A stretch of DNA of 64,000 nt from G965240365 sp965240365 (GTDB taxonomy: Bacteria > Pseudomonadota > Gammaproteobacteria > Eutrophobiales > Eutrophobiaceae): contig OZ251218.1 of NCBI GenBank assembly GCA_965240365.1, positions 558,001-622,000 of the forward strand, written 5' to 3'. Below, piece by piece: positions 63,287 to 64,000 of this stretch (its first letter is position 1; every line of letters starts with the position of its first letter). The position numbers and the translations under genes were made by a program. The notes below the pieces were generated by a model. It had not been told where the DNA came from and did not search any database. It saw only the letters and a list, made by a program, of their open reading frames with translations.

Positions 63287-64000
63287 TGAAACAACACTCT
63301 ACCAGTTATAATCGCGGCAGCGTCGATGAGGAAAACCCCTACTGGATTTCTTTTTCGGATATTATGTCCGGTCTGTTGGTCCTGTTTATTCTGGTCTCAA
63401 TGACGCTTATCCTGGAACTTATCGCCAAACGTGAGGAAGTGGATCAAAAAATCGAGCAGATTGAACAAATCGAACAGGTGCTTGAGCAGGTTTTGCGCGA
63501 GATTAAGTCAGAGTTGCAGGCGAAGAATATAGTGGTTGAGATCAGCGAGAATGACAGTGTGCTTCGCATACCGGACAGGCTATTGAAATTTGACTCGGGT
63601 TCGTTTGTTATTCCGCCCGGCTCCGAGCAGATCGTCTATGAAATCGGCGATACTATCCGCCGAATGATAGTCAAGCAGGATCGATATAAAATCTTTGACA
63701 CGATCTTTGTGGAAGGTCACACTGACAACCAGCCGTTTCGAAACAACTATATCAAGGGAAACTGGTGGCTCTCGACCAATCGCGCCATCGAAGTCTGGCA
63801 CTACTGGGATCTGCATATCACCGGAAAACCCGAACTCTCGACGCTACTCAATCATGCCGGTGACCCTTTATTTTCCGTCAGTGGATTTGGAGAGACACGG
63901 CCCATTCAGGCGCCGCAGGATACCGCGGCGCAGCGTGAAAAAAACCGCCGTATCGATATACGCTTTACTGTCAAAAGACCCACTCAAACCGATTATGAAA
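63286..64000 (+). CDS. zorB: ZorB, MotB/OmpA-like subunit, cut by the window edge
   Basis: The 238 visible residues start with DEENPYWISFSDIMSGLLVLF, with an Asp (residue 25) at the edge of the single membrane helix, matching the proton-binding Asp of MotB-type stators. A linker follows (EQIEQIEQVLEQVLREIKSEL), then an OmpA-like peptidoglycan-binding domain with FVEGHTDNQPF, NWWLSTNRAIEVWHY and REKNRRIDIRF. This is the ZorB architecture. The gene is not complete, and the genes that follow (zorC/zorD or zorE) are not visible, so the Zorya type is unknown. Confidence 0.9.
   Translation, partial: MKQHSTSYNRGSVDEENPYWISFSDIMSGLLVLFILVSMTLILELIAKREEVDQKIEQIEQIEQVLEQVLREIKSELQAKNIVVEISENDSVLRIPDRLLKFDSGSFVIPPGSEQIVYEIGDTIRRMIVKQDRYKIFDTIFVEGHTDNQPFRNNYIKGNWWLSTNRAIEVWHYWDLHITGKPELSTLLNHAGDPLFSVSGFGETRPIQAPQDTAAQREKNRRIDIRFTVKRPTQTDYE

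Noticed and set aside
61445..64000. Flagellar stator MotA-MotB, or ExbB-TolR type motor
   Set aside because: The first protein has a 400-residue coiled-coil tail and the second the NPYWISFSD start; no flagellar or TonB genes are adjacent. Zorya explains both.
1..64000. tRNA or rRNA genes
   Set aside because: No cloverleaf or rRNA-like sequence was noticed by eye. A systematic tRNA scan was not possible, so a missed tRNA cannot be excluded.

Overview
The window looks like part of a gammaproteobacterial chromosome with signs of decay. The best evidence is the aa3-type cytochrome oxidase locus, read right to left as ctaC-ctaD-small ORF-ctaG-ctaE, then SURF1, a Sco-like protein, ctaA and ctaB, with a DUF2909 gene on the other strand. 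That is the gammaproteobacterial order, and rraA, bioC and glmU fit it. The assignment is inference from gene content. Core genes are G+C rich. Several inserts (left edge, 26.4-34.6 kb, 54.5-55.9 kb, right edge) differ in composition. IS fragments, broken genes and many short palindromic repeats suggest a host-associated or otherwise relaxed genome, though some frameshifts could be sequencing errors.

Layout: 0-2.6 kb holds an AT-rich unknown gene, a glycosyltransferase and IS30 debris. 2.6-7.8 kb is a heterotetrameric sarcosine oxidase operon (soxBDAG, minus strand). 8.2-11 kb has two tandem Sel1-repeat proteins. 11.1-14.1 kb has acetoacetyl-CoA synthetase and galE. 14.3-18.9 kb has two tandem TonB-dependent receptors behind Fur-like boxes; the downstream one has its signal peptide out of frame. 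19.3-25 kb has a Fic AMP-transferase, an unknown 661-residue protein, an ELM1-like protein and exported msrA/msrB.

25.2-39.2 kb is the most rearranged part. An 803-bp piece of ctaB, carrying a nonsense mutation, is repeated 13,115 bp away in the same orientation. Between the copies are the 3' half of an IS5-type element, an IS30 scrap, and a catabolic cassette: XRE-cupin regulator, enolase-superfamily enzyme, TctCBA transporter, ornithine cyclodeaminase-like reductase and SulP transporter. The 5' end of an IS5-type element and putA follow. 39.2-47.1 kb is the cytochrome oxidase and haem A locus.

47.1-54.5 kb is repeat-rich debris: a tandem repeat array, two decayed bioC copies, and a frameshifted siderophore receptor with a 24-bp homopolymer in its signal-peptide region. 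54.8-61 kb has an AT-rich membrane protein, glmU, a nitrilase-family gene with rraA, a SIMPL-domain protein and a membrane protein. The window ends in zorA and the start of zorB, the membrane motor of a Zorya anti-phage system whose effector genes lie outside.

Three full copies of a 152-bp repeat (after an ELM1-like gene, ctaG and glmU) each start at the stop codon of the gene before them, which is the most unusual non-coding pattern seen here.
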